A program made the position numbers and the translations under genes. The notes beneath the pieces are model-generated. The model did no database searches. It was not told the DNA's origin and saw only the letters and a list, made by a program, of their open reading frames with translations. This document shows, piece after piece, positions 1 to 7,587 of a stretch of DNA of 33,071 nt (position 1 is the stretch's first letter; each line of letters begins with the position of its first letter). Source of the DNA: Hyphomicrobiaceae bacterium (lineage in GTDB: Bacteria; Pseudomonadota; Alphaproteobacteria; Rhizobiales; Hyphomicrobiaceae); contig JANXWC010000054.1 of NCBI GenBank assembly GCA_025351355.1, positions 1 through 33,071 on the forward strand, written 5' to 3'.

Positions 1-197
1 GCGGCGTGCATCGATCAACGCGCGAATTGGAGAGTGCAATTCAAGACTACATTGCAGCGACCAACGATGCACCGAAGCCGTTCCGTTGGACCAAGACCGC
101 CGACGATATCCTCGCCAGCATTCAACGATTCTGCCTCAGAACGCTCGACGCCAGCCCATATAACCGCTTACTTCAACGAACTTCGGAATCAGGACAC
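1..197 (+). mobile_element. 3' end of an IS630-family transposase, cut by the window edge
   Basis: The frame is open from base 3, so the GTG at 6 is an internal codon and the true start lies upstream of the window. The residues VHRSTRELESAIQDYI, then DPKPFRWTK-like DAPKPFRWTK and ADDILASIQRFCLRT, ending in RTSESGH, match the C-terminal end I know from IS630-type transposases, which usually stop right after a SGH/TGH tail. No stop follows here. The frame runs straight into an ABC permease at about base 198, so the end of the transposase and the right inverted repeat of the element are missing. IS630 elements insert at TA, and a TA is present at the junction (198-199). The fragment is a remnant and cannot by itself be an active element. 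Confidence 0.85.
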
Positions 198-650
198 TAC
201 TTCGGTTTGCCAATTGTATTGCGCGTCGAGATGACGCCCTTCATCGCAGCAACACTGACTTTCATGATCCAATCGGGTGCCTTCTTCGCCGAGATTTTCC
301 GCGCTGGCATCGTCTCGGTGGAACGCGGCCAGAGGGAGGCGGCGCGCGCCATCGGATTGACCGAAGCGCAATGCCTGTGGCGGGTCGTGCTGCCGCAGGC
401 CGTGAAGCGGATGTTTCCCGCAATGATGGAGCGCTCGATAGAATTGATGAAGACAACGACGCTTGTTGCAACGGTGTCTTACGCGGATCTTCTGTTCCAG
501 GCTAACGAGTTGGCCCAGAAGACGTATCGGCCGCTCGAAGTCTTCACCATCGCGGCCTTGATCTATTTTGTGACCATATCGCTTGTGAGCTTCATCGGTG
601 CGCGGATCGAGCGCCGGTTTGCCCTGAGCGGCGAACTTTCGGTTAGGTGA
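198..650 (+). pseudogene. Amino-acid ABC transporter permease (HisM/GlnP type), N-terminus lost to IS630 fusion
   Basis: About 151 residues of a polar amino-acid ABC permease remain. From YFGLP onward they align with the intact neighbour at 654-1319: YFGLP corresponds to its YFALP at residues 77-81, FFAEIFRAGI to its YSSEIYRGGI, and the EAA loop reads EAARAIGLTEAQ followed by VVLPQAVKRM. The missing part equals roughly 76 residues, which in the neighbour holds the first membrane helix, most of the second and the conserved FFRNTPVL segment. The reading frame is continuous with the upstream IS630 transposase tail and gives a chimeric ORF. The fragment keeps the EAA loop that docks on the ATPase but probably cannot form a working permease. 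The stop at 648-650 is followed within 3 bases by the next gene, so this was the upstream member of the operon. Confidence 0.8.
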
Positions 651-653
651 GCC

Positions 654-1319
654 ATGACCTACCGGTGGAACTTCGCAAGTGTCTTCGATAACTGGCAGGC
701 GCTGGCCATGGGCCTCGCCGGTACGCTGAAGTTGTCTATCGTCTGTTTGATCCTGGGCCTTAGTCTCGGCCTGCTCGTCGGTTTCGGTCGCCGCGCGCGC
801 CGGGCTCCAATTCGCTGGCTCTCGACCGCCTTCGTCGAATTCTTTCGCAATACGCCGGTGCTCATTCAGATCCTTTGGTTCTATTTCGCATTGCCGATGA
901 TCGCGCCGATCGAAGTCAGTCCCTTCCTGGCTGCGGTGCTCGGAATTACGCTCAATGCTGCAGCCTATTCGTCAGAAATCTATCGCGGCGGAATCCAGTC
1001 GATCGAGCCCGGTCAAACGGAAGCAGCGCGCGCAATCGGCATGAGCGGATTGCAAACGTTACGTCGCATCGTCATACCGCAAGCCGTACGTCGCATCCTA
1101 CCTGCATTGACCAATCGCGGTATCGAAATCGTCAAGACGTCGACACTTGCCTCTGTGGTCGCTTATGTCGAATTGATGCAACAAGGCAAGCTGATTGCGT
1201 CGCTGAACTTCAATCCGATCGAGGCCTACACGGTCGTCGGCGTGATGTTCATGTTGCTCCTTTACCCTTTCGTTCGCGCGACCTACGCAATCGAGCGCCG
1301 TCTCGCCAGGAGCGACTGA
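654..1319 (+). CDS. Polar amino-acid ABC transporter permease
   Basis: The product is a 221-residue inner-membrane permease of the His/Glu/Gln/Arg/opine family, at normal family length. Visible are a first membrane helix at about residues 19-43, the conserved FFRNTPVLIQILWFYFALP segment at 63-81, the EIYRGGIQSIEPGQTEAARAIG EAA-loop region in the middle and a last helix near 193-210. In such importers two permeases form the pore and bind one ATPase dimer. The gene starts 3 bp after the truncated permease and ends 3 bp before the ATPase, so the three are translationally packed. No periplasmic binding protein gene is visible and it may have lain upstream of the IS insertion. With its partner permease truncated, the transporter is complete only if this protein works as a homodimer. 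The substrate is unknown. Confidence 0.92.
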   Translation: MTYRWNFASVFDNWQALAMGLAGTLKLSIVCLILGLSLGLLVGFGRRARRAPIRWLSTAFVEFFRNTPVLIQILWFYFALPMIAPIEVSPFLAAVLGITLNAAAYSSEIYRGGIQSIEPGQTEAARAIGMSGLQTLRRIVIPQAVRRILPALTNRGIEIVKTSTLASVVAYVELMQQGKLIASLNFNPIEAYTVVGVMFMLLLYPFVRATYAIERRLARSD

Positions 1320-1322
1320 TCA

Positions 1323-2105
1323 ATGAAGGTACCCGTGCTTCGTCTAAGCGGCCTTGGTAAGCGCTTTGGATCCAACACCATTTTCTCTGGAGTTGATCTC
1401 GACGTCTTGCCTGGAGATCGGATCGCGATCCTCGGCGCGTCGGGCTCGGGCAAAAGCACATTACTCCGCTGCATCAACTTCCTTGAGCACCCCGACGAAG
1501 GCCGTATCGAGGTTGGTGGCCAGCTGATCGGACACGTGACGGGCCCGAATGGGCCGGCCGTTGTGCGGTACGATGAACGCGAGTTAAACCAGCTCCGCCA
1601 ACGAATTGGCATGGTGTTTCAGCAGTTCAATCTATTCCCGCATATGACGGCGATCGCAAACGTGATGGAGGGCTTGGTGACGGTGCGTCGGTTAGCCAAA
1701 CCGGAAGCACGCAGCAAAGCACTAGAGCAGTTGTCGCGGGTTGGACTCGCGGACAAAGCCGACGCGTACCCCGCACATCTGTCTGGCGGTCAGAAGCAGC
1801 GTGTGGCGATAGCCCGCGCGTTGGCAATGGAGCCGGAGATATTGTTGTTTGACGAGCCGACGTCGTCCCTGGACCCCGCACTTGTCGGCGAAGTTCTCGG
1901 CGTTATAGAGGCGCTGGCGAACGAAGGCCGGACCATGTTGCTCGTCACGCACGAAATCGGTTTCGCCTACCACATGGCGACCCGCGTCGTGTTCATCGCA
2001 AATGGTGGAATTTACGAATCTGGTACACCGGACGAAGTGCTCAAATCGCCAAAGCGCGCTTTGACCCAGCAATTTGTTGCCGATCATCGGCGATTTCAGT
2101 TCTGA
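1323..2105 (+). CDS. Amino-acid ABC transporter ATP-binding protein (GlnQ/HisP type)
   Basis: This 260-residue cytoplasmic ATPase is the energy unit of the importer. It carries Walker A GASGSGKST, Q-loop VFQQFNLFPHMT, signature LSGGQKQRVAIARAL, Walker B LLFDEPTSSLDP and the H-loop VTHEIGFA. The FNLFPHMT and LDPALVGEVL pattern is typical of polar amino-acid importers. An AGGAG lies inside the end of the permease gene about 10 bases before the ATG, and only 3 bases separate the two reading frames, so they are cotranscribed and probably coupled. All catalytic motifs are intact, in contrast to the truncated first permease of the same operon. Confidence 0.93.
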   Translation: MKVPVLRLSGLGKRFGSNTIFSGVDLDVLPGDRIAILGASGSGKSTLLRCINFLEHPDEGRIEVGGQLIGHVTGPNGPAVVRYDERELNQLRQRIGMVFQQFNLFPHMTAIANVMEGLVTVRRLAKPEARSKALEQLSRVGLADKADAYPAHLSGGQKQRVAIARALAMEPEILLFDEPTSSLDPALVGEVLGVIEALANEGRTMLLVTHEIGFAYHMATRVVFIANGGIYESGTPDEVLKSPKRALTQQFVADHRRFQF

Positions 2106-2123
2106 CGTGGAGACCGACGCTGC

Positions 2124-3035
2124 ATGACAAATACCACGGCCAGTGCTCAGGGCTATTTACCCGATCCTCGCAACGAAAGTGTACTCATCTATGTGGACGG
2201 GGCGTTTTTTCCGCGCGACGAGGCGCGTGTCTCCGTTTTCGATAGTGGTTTCGTGCTTGGCGACGGAGTGTGGGAAGGATTGCGGCTCAAGAATGGACGG
2301 TTGATCCAGCTTCAGGCCCATCTCGACAGGTTGTTCGAAGGGGCGCGCGCAATCGCTCTGGATATTGGACGTAGTCGGCTGGAAATTGAAGCGGCACTTG
2401 GCGAAACGCTCGCCCGAAACAACATGAACGACGGTGCACACATCCGGCTTATGCTGACACGCGGATTGAAGAGCACGCCGAACCAGGACCCCCGTTTTGT
2501 GATCGGCAAGGCGACATTGATCATCGTCGCCGAATACAAGACTCCGCGACCCCAGTCCAAAATTCATGGAATGTCGCTGTTCACCTCCACGTTTCGCACC
2601 AGCGGACCCGATATTTTCGACTTGCACCTCAACTCACACAGCCGCCTCAATCTCATTCAGGCGCTGATCCAGGCGATCAACGCTGGTGCCGACGAGGCGT
2701 TGATGCTTGATCCATGCGGTTTTGTTGCAAGCTGCAACTCGACAAATTTCTTTATAGTACGCGATGGCAATCTTTGGACCTCAACCGGAAACTACTCGTT
2801 TCGCGGGCTCACTCAAAAGGCTGTCATTGATAGTTGGACGGCGGCGGGTAGAACGGCTTTCGAAAAGAATATGACGCTCGCTCAAGTCTATTCCGCGCAA
2901 GAGGCGTTTGTTACAGGCACGCTAGGCGGCGTGACGCCGGTGATCCGCATCGACGGTCGCGCAATTGGCAACGGCGAACCGGGCGTGACGACGAAGCTGG
3001 CCTCCGAGATCTACCAGGACTGGGTCATGCGATGA
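2124..3035 (+). CDS. Aminotransferase class IV-fold protein, apparently without the Schiff-base lysine
   Basis: This 303-residue protein has the fold-type IV PLP layout of branched-chain and D-amino-acid aminotransferases. It shows IYVDGAFFPRDEARVSVFDSGF, then LGDGVWEGLRL, an arginine near HLDRLFEGA, GADEALMLDP, and TNFFIVRDGNLWTS followed by FRGLTQKAV. The family's PLP lysine lies about 18-20 residues before the GxxEA motif. Here that stretch reads LHLNSHSRLNLIQALIQAIN and contains no lysine. The Glu that normally follows VT in the VTEGS-like motif is also replaced (VASCNSTNF). The gene begins 18 bp after the ATPase and belongs to the operon. By fold it would transaminate an amino acid brought in by the transporter, but the missing lysine makes catalysis doubtful. 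Related proteins beside transporters in rhizobia are annotated as D-amino-acid or branched-chain aminotransferases. Confidence 0.85.
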   Translation: MTNTTASAQGYLPDPRNESVLIYVDGAFFPRDEARVSVFDSGFVLGDGVWEGLRLKNGRLIQLQAHLDRLFEGARAIALDIGRSRLEIEAALGETLARNNMNDGAHIRLMLTRGLKSTPNQDPRFVIGKATLIIVAEYKTPRPQSKIHGMSLFTSTFRTSGPDIFDLHLNSHSRLNLIQALIQAINAGADEALMLDPCGFVASCNSTNFFIVRDGNLWTSTGNYSFRGLTQKAVIDSWTAAGRTAFEKNMTLAQVYSAQEAFVTGTLGGVTPVIRIDGRAIGNGEPGVTTKLASEIYQDWVMR

Positions 3036-3150
3036 CAACGACAACTTCAACTAGATTCCGCAACCCATCTCGCGGTTCCCACCTATGTCGAATTCGATAG
3101 CAAACAGATTTCGGCGACATTCTCGCTTGCTGTGATGCACAAGGATACCA

Positions 3151-4743
3151 ATGACCCGCCCCAACATCGTTCTCATTCAAGCCGATCAGCTCACCGCCAA
3201 GGTGCTATCAATGTACGGTGGCCGAACCGTCAAAACACCCAATATGGACGCGATCGCCCGCGACGGCGCGACGTTTCTCAACGCCTATTGTAACAACCCG
3301 GTCTGCGGCCCCTCGCGAGCTTCGATGATGACGGGGCAGCTGTCATCTGCGGTTGGATGTTACGACAATGCCGGCGAGTTGCTCTCGTCCATTCCAACGT
3401 TTGCGCACTACCTGCGCCATCTCGGCTATCGGACCTGCCTTTCGGGGAAGATGCATTTCGTCGGCGCCGATCAGTTGCATGGGTTCGAAGAACGCATCAC
3501 GACAGATATTTATCCTTCAGATTTTGGGTGGACTGCGGACTGGTCGCAGCAGGAGGAGCCCTATGCGCCGTCGCGCATGAGCCTCAGGTCCATTGTCGAA
3601 GCCGGCGTGTGTAAGCGCAGCCTGCAGTTAGACTATGACGAAGAGGTCTGTTTTCAGGCCGTGCAGAAGATCTACGACTATGCGCGACTGCCGGAGAAGC
3701 AACCCTTCATGTTGATGGCGTCATTCACCCATCCGCACAATCCATTCGTCACGACGCAAGAGTTCTGGGATCTTTACGATCACGATAAGATAGGTCTCCC
3801 GGGCGTCCCGCATATTCCAATCGTTGACCGTGATCCCTGGTCGCAACGCTACGCCTTCACGATCCGCGAGGACGAGCATATCGTCACCGAGCCTCACTTG
3901 CGTAATGCGCGCCATGCCTACTACGGGATGGTGTCATATTTCGACAGCCTGATCGGGCGTATACTCAAAGCGATCGAGGATGGCGGGTTCACGGATAACA
4001 CTTACGTGTTCGTGATCGCCGACCATGGTGAAATGCTGGGCGAGCGCGGTACTTGGTTCAAATTTCTGCCCTTTGAGTGGTCGACACGAGTGCCGATGAT
4101 TGCCCGCGGTCCAGGCGTCAAGAAGGGCTACGTCGAAGAGAAGGGCGTCTCCTTGATGGACCTTCTCCCGACTTTTCTCGATCTGGCAACCGACGGTAAT
4201 CCACCGGGGCTTGCCGATCGTCTGAACGGGCGTTCGCTTGCAGCGATGCTCGCTGGTGACAATGCCAGCCGTACCGACGAGGTCATGATCGAATACACGG
4301 GCGAGGGTGTCTACGCGCCAGCTCTCATTCTTCGACAGAACGGCATGAAATATGTGCACTGCAGAACAGATCCGCCTATGCTGTTCGACCTCAAGAAGGA
4401 CCCTGACGAGCGACGCAACGTTGCTGCCGACATGGACTACGCCGAAGTGACTGCTCGGCTGAAAAAGGAAATCGATCACCGCTGGAACTATGAACGGTTG
4501 GAAGAGGACATCCTGATTTCGCAGAAACGGCGGCTTTTCGTACAGCAGGTTCTTCTCAAGGGCCAATGGACAGGATGGGACCATCAGCCATTCGTTGATG
4601 CCACACGCGCTTATGTGCGCGGCGCCGTCGACCCGAACACGACAGCGACGAAAGCACGCCGTCGCCTGCCCTTCGTTGCTGAAATTGCGCCGGATCATCC
4701 ACGACGCGGCAAACCGACGATCGATTTGAGACCAAAAAGGTGA
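3151..4743 (+). CDS. BetC-like sulfatase (alkaline phosphatase superfamily, formylglycine type)
   Basis: The product is a 530-residue type I sulfatase. It shows the metal site PNIVLIQADQ at the N-terminus, the formylglycine motif CGPSR at about residue 52, GKMHFVGADQLHGFEER, THPHNPF, DHGEMLGERG and a C-terminal SQKRRLFV segment. The GKMHF...DQLHGFEER...TTDIYP block and the C-terminal segment are hallmarks of choline-sulfatase BetC, which frees choline from choline-O-sulfate. Most BetC proteins are about 500-515 residues and carry a WYHNM-like stretch just before the VEAGVC segment. Here the place reads PSRMSLRS, so the substrate may not be choline sulfate. No signal peptide is seen, so the protein is probably cytoplasmic. 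AAGGAT sits just upstream of the ATG. It lies 115 bp after the aminotransferase-like gene, within the same catabolic block. Confidence 0.88.
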   Translation: MTRPNIVLIQADQLTAKVLSMYGGRTVKTPNMDAIARDGATFLNAYCNNPVCGPSRASMMTGQLSSAVGCYDNAGELLSSIPTFAHYLRHLGYRTCLSGKMHFVGADQLHGFEERITTDIYPSDFGWTADWSQQEEPYAPSRMSLRSIVEAGVCKRSLQLDYDEEVCFQAVQKIYDYARLPEKQPFMLMASFTHPHNPFVTTQEFWDLYDHDKIGLPGVPHIPIVDRDPWSQRYAFTIREDEHIVTEPHLRNARHAYYGMVSYFDSLIGRILKAIEDGGFTDNTYVFVIADHGEMLGERGTWFKFLPFEWSTRVPMIARGPGVKKGYVEEKGVSLMDLLPTFLDLATDGNPPGLADRLNGRSLAAMLAGDNASRTDEVMIEYTGEGVYAPALILRQNGMKYVHCRTDPPMLFDLKKDPDERRNVAADMDYAEVTARLKKEIDHRWNYERLEEDILISQKRRLFVQQVLLKGQWTGWDHQPFVDATRAYVRGAVDPNTTATKARRRLPFVAEIAPDHPRRGKPTIDLRPKR

Positions 4744-4957
4744 GCGAGCGCGAGACACTGTCGCTTCGCCATTGGCACGTGAACTTAAGCGAAAGTTAAG
4801 CCGCATCTCAGATCCGGCCTCCGAAAGTTTCGACGACCCAACACAACATGCGGCCAAAGCCATGACGATCACACTTCTCAACGTCGCCGCTGTTCGGCTC
4901 GACAACGAGTGTCCCTGCCTCAATGATGACCGCAGCAATCCGGCGGAGGTTTGAACG

Positions 4958-6175
4958 TTGCGTAACGATCCAGCTCGTATCCGACTTCAAATCGATCTGT
5001 CACAACCACCGGAAATTCCCGAAGCCGGCATCGCTCGGGTCAATGAACTCCTACGCTCAGGTTGGTTGCATCGCTACGGAGAAACTCTCGGCGACGCCTC
5101 GGATGTCTCATTGCTGGAAGATGACTTCGCCAATCTGGTCGGCGTAAAGTACTGCGTTGCCGCCAATTCTTGTGGGAGTACGTTGTTCCTGGCACTGATA
5201 TGTTCAGGTGTAACGCCTGGCGACAAAGTGTTGATGAACGCCTTCACGCTGGCCCCTGTTCCGGGTGCTGTCGCACATGCGGGCGCCGAACATGTACTTG
5301 TCGAGATCACGCCCAATCTGACCATCGATTTCGCGGATCTCGAGCAGAAAGCCTTATCGACCGGTGCCAAGGTTCTGCTGTTGTCTCACATGCGCGGCCA
5401 TAGCCCGGATATGAACGCGCTCATGGCCCTTACTGACCGGCTCGGCATTACCGTTATCGAGGACTGCGCTCACACGATGGGTGCATTCTGGGCCGGCCAA
5501 CCATCGGGAAGCTTTGGTAAGGTTGGCTGCTTCAGTGTGCAGGCTTACAAGCACGTCAATGGCGGCGAAGGTGGACTCCTGGTCACCAACGATGAAGATA
5601 TTGCCGCACGTGCAATCCTCTATTCGGGCAGCTACATGCTCTATGGTCAGCATCGGCGCCGCCCATCCGATGGCGTTTTCGCCCGCTGGAAGGATGTGAC
5701 GCCGAACTATTCGATGCGTATGTCAAATCTCGTGGCAGCGATTGTGAGGCCGCAATTGGACATCCTCAGTGAACGTGCCCGGATCTGGAACGACCGATAC
5801 GATCGCCTTGCCGCAGGATTAGGCCGGATCGCGCGAGTAGGGCTACCTGTGCGGCCGCAAGCCGAGGCTTACGTGCAGAGTTCGATCCAGTTCACGGTTC
5901 ACGGACTTGACGAACCGGCATTTCGCAATTTCATGGAAGGCTGCCGCAGTCGCGGTGTGTTTCTCAAATGGTTCGGCCATCGCGAGGCTACCGGATACAC
6001 CTCATTGTCCGAGCATTGGCGCTTTCTCAAATCTGCGCATACCCCGCCACAGACAAACTCAATCCTCGATCGCCTCTGCGACATGCGCATCCCGCTCAGC
6101 CTATCCGTGGCCGACTGCGACAGCATCGCCTCGATCATAATGGAGGAACTTGCCGTCGTGACAGCAAATTTCTAA
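4958..6175 (+). CDS. DegT/DnrJ/EryC1/StrS-family PLP aminotransferase
   Basis: This 405-residue fold-type I PLP enzyme is related to sugar aminotransferases such as DegT, ArnB and StrS. Visible are ANSCGSTLFLALICSGVTPGD (cofactor phosphate contacts), VIEDCAHTMGAFWAGQPSG with the Asp that binds the pyridine nitrogen, and FSVQAYKHVNGGEGG with the Schiff-base lysine. The start is a TTG at 4958. GGAGG at 4945-4949 sits 8 bases before it and no in-frame ATG gives a better fit. The family transfers an amino group from Glu or Gln to a keto-sugar or similar carbonyl compound. It follows the sulfatase after about 215 bp without a clear gene, on the same strand. Its role in a transport/sulfatase block is not obvious. 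The C-terminal third diverges from sugar enzymes, so the substrate is left open. Confidence 0.88.
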   Translation: MRNDPARIRLQIDLSQPPEIPEAGIARVNELLRSGWLHRYGETLGDASDVSLLEDDFANLVGVKYCVAANSCGSTLFLALICSGVTPGDKVLMNAFTLAPVPGAVAHAGAEHVLVEITPNLTIDFADLEQKALSTGAKVLLLSHMRGHSPDMNALMALTDRLGITVIEDCAHTMGAFWAGQPSGSFGKVGCFSVQAYKHVNGGEGGLLVTNDEDIAARAILYSGSYMLYGQHRRRPSDGVFARWKDVTPNYSMRMSNLVAAIVRPQLDILSERARIWNDRYDRLAAGLGRIARVGLPVRPQAEAYVQSSIQFTVHGLDEPAFRNFMEGCRSRGVFLKWFGHREATGYTSLSEHWRFLKSAHTPPQTNSILDRLCDMRIPLSLSVADCDSIASIIMEELAVVTANF

Positions 6176-6250
6176 CGAGCAGACCGCATTCAAGCCTTGG
6201 CGCAGCAACGCCCAATGGAGCTGATTGCCATTGAGCTGCGCATCCGCTTG

Positions 6251-6346
6251 TCAGCTCGCAAGATCGTCCCATGTGCCGACCTTCGCATTATACTCTTTGG
6301 CATTGAGGATAATGTAGGCAACCTTGTCTGGCGATAGCTCAAGCAT
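6251..6346 (-). pseudogene. 31-codon remnant of a DUF3775-family gene
   Basis: On the minus strand an ATG at 6346-6344 opens a 31-codon frame ending at a TGA at 6253-6251. The translation begins MLELSPDKVAYIILNAKEYN and continues AKVGTWDDLAS. This resembles the N-terminus of DUF3775 proteins of rhizobia (a pattern such as SPDKV-x-x-II-x-x-A-[RK]-E-[FY]-x-AKV), which are normally about 130 residues. An AGAGG lies upstream at suitable distance. I could not find a continuation in another frame downstream, so I read this as the stub of a broken gene. A functional 31-residue peptide cannot be excluded. The function of DUF3775 is unknown. Confidence 0.55.
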
Positions 6347-6767
6347 ATGCCGACGCCTCTCTTACCCCTCGTTGTCTTTCAAATCGACGCGGAGGACCCA
6401 AAATCAATCCATGCCCTCGATCACTAACGACGTTTGGCAGCCGATGGACAGCCTCGGAAACTACTCAATTGTTCCAAGGTGGACGAAACGTCCTTTCCTA
6501 GCTGCGGCACGCCAACGAAGCTAATGTGAGTAGATTCCGAGCCTCGTCATTGCCTGGCTTGCCGATAGCGTTCGACAACCGTCAGGCGAACGCAGGGTGA
6601 AATTCAACATGCGCAGCGATAGATGCTCGCATGGCAGATGCCGGTGAACGCTCGAAAAAGCAAGCCGTGTACCGCAGGGGACAGCGTGAGCCGGTAAAGA
6701 TAGGCAAGCCTGTCAAAACCGTCGGACCCGCATAGTCAGTTCCGGCTCTGACATTGAGGCTGCAAAC
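6347..6767. other. Stretch without a recognisable gene
   Basis: Both strands were read and only short frames without recognisable motifs were found. A TGTTCC near 6471 lacks a matching right half-site. The region lies between the DUF3775 stub and the start of the membrane protein gene and looks like decayed DNA. The last part must hold the promoter and the GAGG ribosome-binding site of the gene at 6768. Confidence 0.4.
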
Positions 6768-7586
6768 ATGCGAGCATTCGTCGAGAAGACGATCGACAAC
6801 GTCCCCAAACTTGGATTGGTAGCTGAGGGCCTGATCCTCTTGATCCTTGGCATAGGGTTTGCCATCAACAGCCCGGCCGTGACTTGGCTTTGGCCGTGCC
6901 GGAACGACCCGATGACAGGCGTTTTTTTGGCGGCGCTACTGGTATCGTACGGCAGTGGCAGTATATTTGTGGCGTGCACAGTGGACTGGCGTGCTGCCAC
7001 TGGCGGTGGTGCACTTGCCCTCGTTGTTGGATTTGGCGGCTTCGCGCTCGCTATTGCTAGGGGTGTATTCTCAGGGCACGGAAATAGTATGCTTCCACAT
7101 GCCATCGTCCTTGGATCGATCGCCGTTGGCTCGGCGTACGCCTTCTACGCCAGTCAAACATTGGAGCTATCGCCAGCGCCACGCGCACCGCTGCTAGTGC
7201 GCGTGGCGCTGCTTATATTGGCCTTTGGGTTGGCATTCGTAGGATACGGACTGCTAGCAGGTTGGCACGGCATGTTGCCCTGGCGCGTCGATGTACCGAC
7301 GGCGACGTTGGTCGGCTGGCTTTTCATCGGGTTCGCGGCTGACTATGTGATGACCGCGCGGCAAGGCAACAGGTCGGCTTGCGAAACGCTGCTATTCGGA
7401 CTCTTCGTCTATAATTCGGTACTGGTCCTGCCGCTGCTCCACGGCGTGGTAATGGCCTCACCTGATGAACTCGCGAACCTAACCGGAAATATCATCGGTC
7501 TAACCGCGACGACGTTGTTTTCCGGATATTTTCTTTGGTGCGGATATGGCCGGACGTGGAAGTTGTCCAACGCATTTTCTGCGTAA
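6768..7586 (+). CDS. Unknown multi-pass inner-membrane protein
   Basis: The 272-residue product is very hydrophobic, with about eight predicted membrane segments (roughly residues 15-34, 50-70, 75-100, 108-128, 141-165, 177-195, 207-228 and 238-258). No catalytic or transport motif is recognised. The first residues MRAFVEKTIDNVPKL are short and amphipathic, so no cleaved signal peptide is expected. A GAGG sits 8 bases before the ATG. It is a single gene converging on the phospholipase gene, with the two stop codons only one base apart (7584-7586 and 7588-7590). I cannot assign a function. Confidence 0.75.
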   Translation: MRAFVEKTIDNVPKLGLVAEGLILLILGIGFAINSPAVTWLWPCRNDPMTGVFLAALLVSYGSGSIFVACTVDWRAATGGGALALVVGFGGFALAIARGVFSGHGNSMLPHAIVLGSIAVGSAYAFYASQTLELSPAPRAPLLVRVALLILAFGLAFVGYGLLAGWHGMLPWRVDVPTATLVGWLFIGFAADYVMTARQGNRSACETLLFGLFVYNSVLVLPLLHGVVMASPDELANLTGNIIGLTATTLFSGYFLWCGYGRTWKLSNAFSA

Positions 7587-7587
7587 A

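Noticed and set aside
4772-4954. Plus-strand 60-codon frame between the sulfatase and the DegT-family gene
   Set aside because: TTG start without ribosome site and no motif; it overlaps the ribosome site of the next gene.
6470-6485. TGTTCC near 6470 as a further operator
   Set aside because: The right half (TGGACG) does not match and no gene start is at a suitable distance.
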